Origin: Tenrec ecaudatus
Taxonomy: Eukaryota; Chordata; Mammalia; Afrosoricida; Tenrecidae
DNA: 64,000 nt
Reading direction: 5' to 3'
Assembly (NCBI RefSeq): GCF_050624435.1
Contig: NC_134541.1
Location: 13,220,995-13,284,994, forward strand
The notes beneath the pieces were generated by a model. The model was not told the DNA's origin, did no database searches, and was given only the letters and a program-made list of their open reading frames with translations. Below, piece after piece: positions 63,255 to 64,000 of this stretch (position 1 is the stretch's first letter; each line of letters opens with the position of its first letter). The position numbers and the translations under genes are program-made.

Positions 63255-63515
63255 TCTTTTAAATAATTTTAATCGGGGGCTCGTACAACTCTTCTCACCG
63301 TCCGTCCATCCATCCATCCATCCATCCATCCATCCATCCATCCATCCATCCATCCATCGTGTTAAGCACATTTGTACATTTGTTGCCATCATACTTCTCA
63401 GAACATTTGCTTTCCACTTGAGCCCTTGGTATCAGCTCATTTTTTTACCCTCCCTCCTCACCCTTCCCTCTCTCATGAACCCTTGATAATTTATAAATTA
63501 TTATTATTTTGATTT
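63255..63515 (-). repeat. L1 3' UTR end, antisense, with (CCAT)n expansion
   Basis: 'ataattttaatcgggggctcgtacaactcttctcacc', (CCAT)n, 'gtgttaagcacatttgtacatttgttgccatc', 'ccacttgagcccttggtatcagctc' and 'gataatttataaattattatt'. Confidence 0.85.
63300..63358. repeat. (CCAT)n microsatellite inside an L1 tail
   Basis: Fourteen consecutive CCAT units after a TCCG start. Confidence 0.95.
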
Positions 63516-63526
63516 CTTAAAGGTGC

Positions 63527-63880
63527 TGGACCCCCGTGAGACAGACTAGCACCGCCCCATAGGGTTTTCCTGACTGTGATCAGCCAGACGCAGGGGGCCA
63601 GGCCTTTTCCCCACGGAGCTGCCGTCCTTTGGGTTAGACCGCAGCCGTTCTCAACCTGTGGGTTGAGACTTCTTTGGGGGTGGAGTGACCCTTTCACAGG
63701 GGTTGTCTGATTCATAACGGCAGCAAAATGACAGTGATGAAGTAGCAACGAAAACAATATTATGGTTGAATCGGGGTTACCACACCATGAGGAGCTGTAT
63801 GCAAGGGTTGAGTGTGGCACGAGGAAGGTGGAGAACCACTGGGTTAGAGGTTTAGCATCCTGGCCTCTTAAGCCTCCATG
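63527..63880 (-). repeat. AfroSINE, antisense, split by a SPIN element
   Basis: 'ctagcaccgccccatagggttttcctgac' and 'ttttccccacggagctgccg' on the left, 'ggttagaggtttagcatcctggcc' on the right. Confidence 0.72.
63642..63841 (+). mobile_element. SPIN-type hAT element inside an AfroSINE
   Basis: 'cagccgttctcaacctgtgggttgag' to 'ggtggagaaccactg'. Octamers ggttagac (63632-63639) and ggttagag (63842-63849) match at seven of eight, with two extra bases (cg) before the left end. Confidence 0.88.
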
Positions 63881-64000
63881 TTTATTTCTTCACGTCTCAG
63901 ATAGCGCCAAATGCCAGTCTCCCCGCCTCTTCGTGGCAGTGTTCCGCGGCCTCGGTGGTTTGCCTACTTCCTCTGCCAGGTGCCCCATGCCCCGTGCCTG

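Noticed and set aside
63300..63358. Regular short repeats that could suggest a CRISPR-like array
   Set aside because: Simple (CCAT)n without spacers inside a mammalian L1 tail.
35069..64000. Search for B4GALT5 exon 2
   Set aside because: No frame with the expected stem sequence after APGI was recognised; the human intron 1 is long, so absence is not surprising.
1..64000. A bacterial- or phage-type defence or metabolic system
   Set aside because: Composition, introns, SINEs and LINEs show this is mammalian nuclear DNA; nothing prokaryotic was seen.

Overview
This is a window of mammalian nuclear DNA with one real protein-coding exon and a dense load of transposable elements. Three repeat classes point to an afrotherian and most likely a tenrec such as Echinops. 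(1) About 45 copies or fragments of the tRNA-derived AfroSINE are present. (2) Pieces of the RTE-type LINE found in Afrotheria are present, coding for the C-terminal end of its reverse transcriptase ORF. (3) Seven short hAT elements of the SPIN family are present; among afrotherians this horizontally transferred family is known from tenrecs. The species assignment is an inference, and no database search was possible.

The gene is B4GALT5 (beta-1,4-galactosyltransferase 5, lactosylceramide synthase). Its CpG-island promoter lies near 34.56-34.85 kb. Exon 1 encodes 38 residues (34948-35062): the cytoplasmic tail and the type II transmembrane anchor. The splice donor is at 35063. Everything from 35063 to 64000 appears to be the 5' part of intron 1, because no second exon was recognised. 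By comparison with human 20q13.13, bases 1 to about 34.5 kb would be intergenic DNA upstream of the gene.

Layout. 1-21 kb: intergenic DNA with AfroSINEs, L1 3' ends (including a long antisense one at 9.06-11.8 kb with internal duplications), old L1M and MIR pieces, an antisense solo LTR at 2.0-2.7 kb, an RPL23A processed pseudogene at 6.8-7.2 kb, and an RTE fragment. 21.26-27.16 kb: a betaretrovirus-like (class II, ERVK-type) provirus with two LTRs, a near-perfect 6-bp target duplication, a lysine-tRNA-like primer site, decayed gag, a dUTPase remnant, a missing reverse transcriptase region and a decayed env. 27.2-34.4 kb: AfroSINEs, three SPIN copies, RTE, MIR, and an L2 ending directly upstream of the promoter. 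34.5-35.6 kb: promoter, exon 1 and splice donor. 35.6-64 kb: intron 1, holding a second antisense solo LTR with its 6-bp duplication (37.2-37.8 kb), nested AfroSINEs, L1 3' ends, a TA-flanked MITE at 50.8-51.0 kb, and three more SPIN copies, two of them inside AfroSINEs.

I see no operon, CRISPR array, prophage or other cellular system. The most informative parts are the provirus with its duplicated env segment, the SPIN copies with readable 8-bp target duplications, and the layered insertions that give relative ages.
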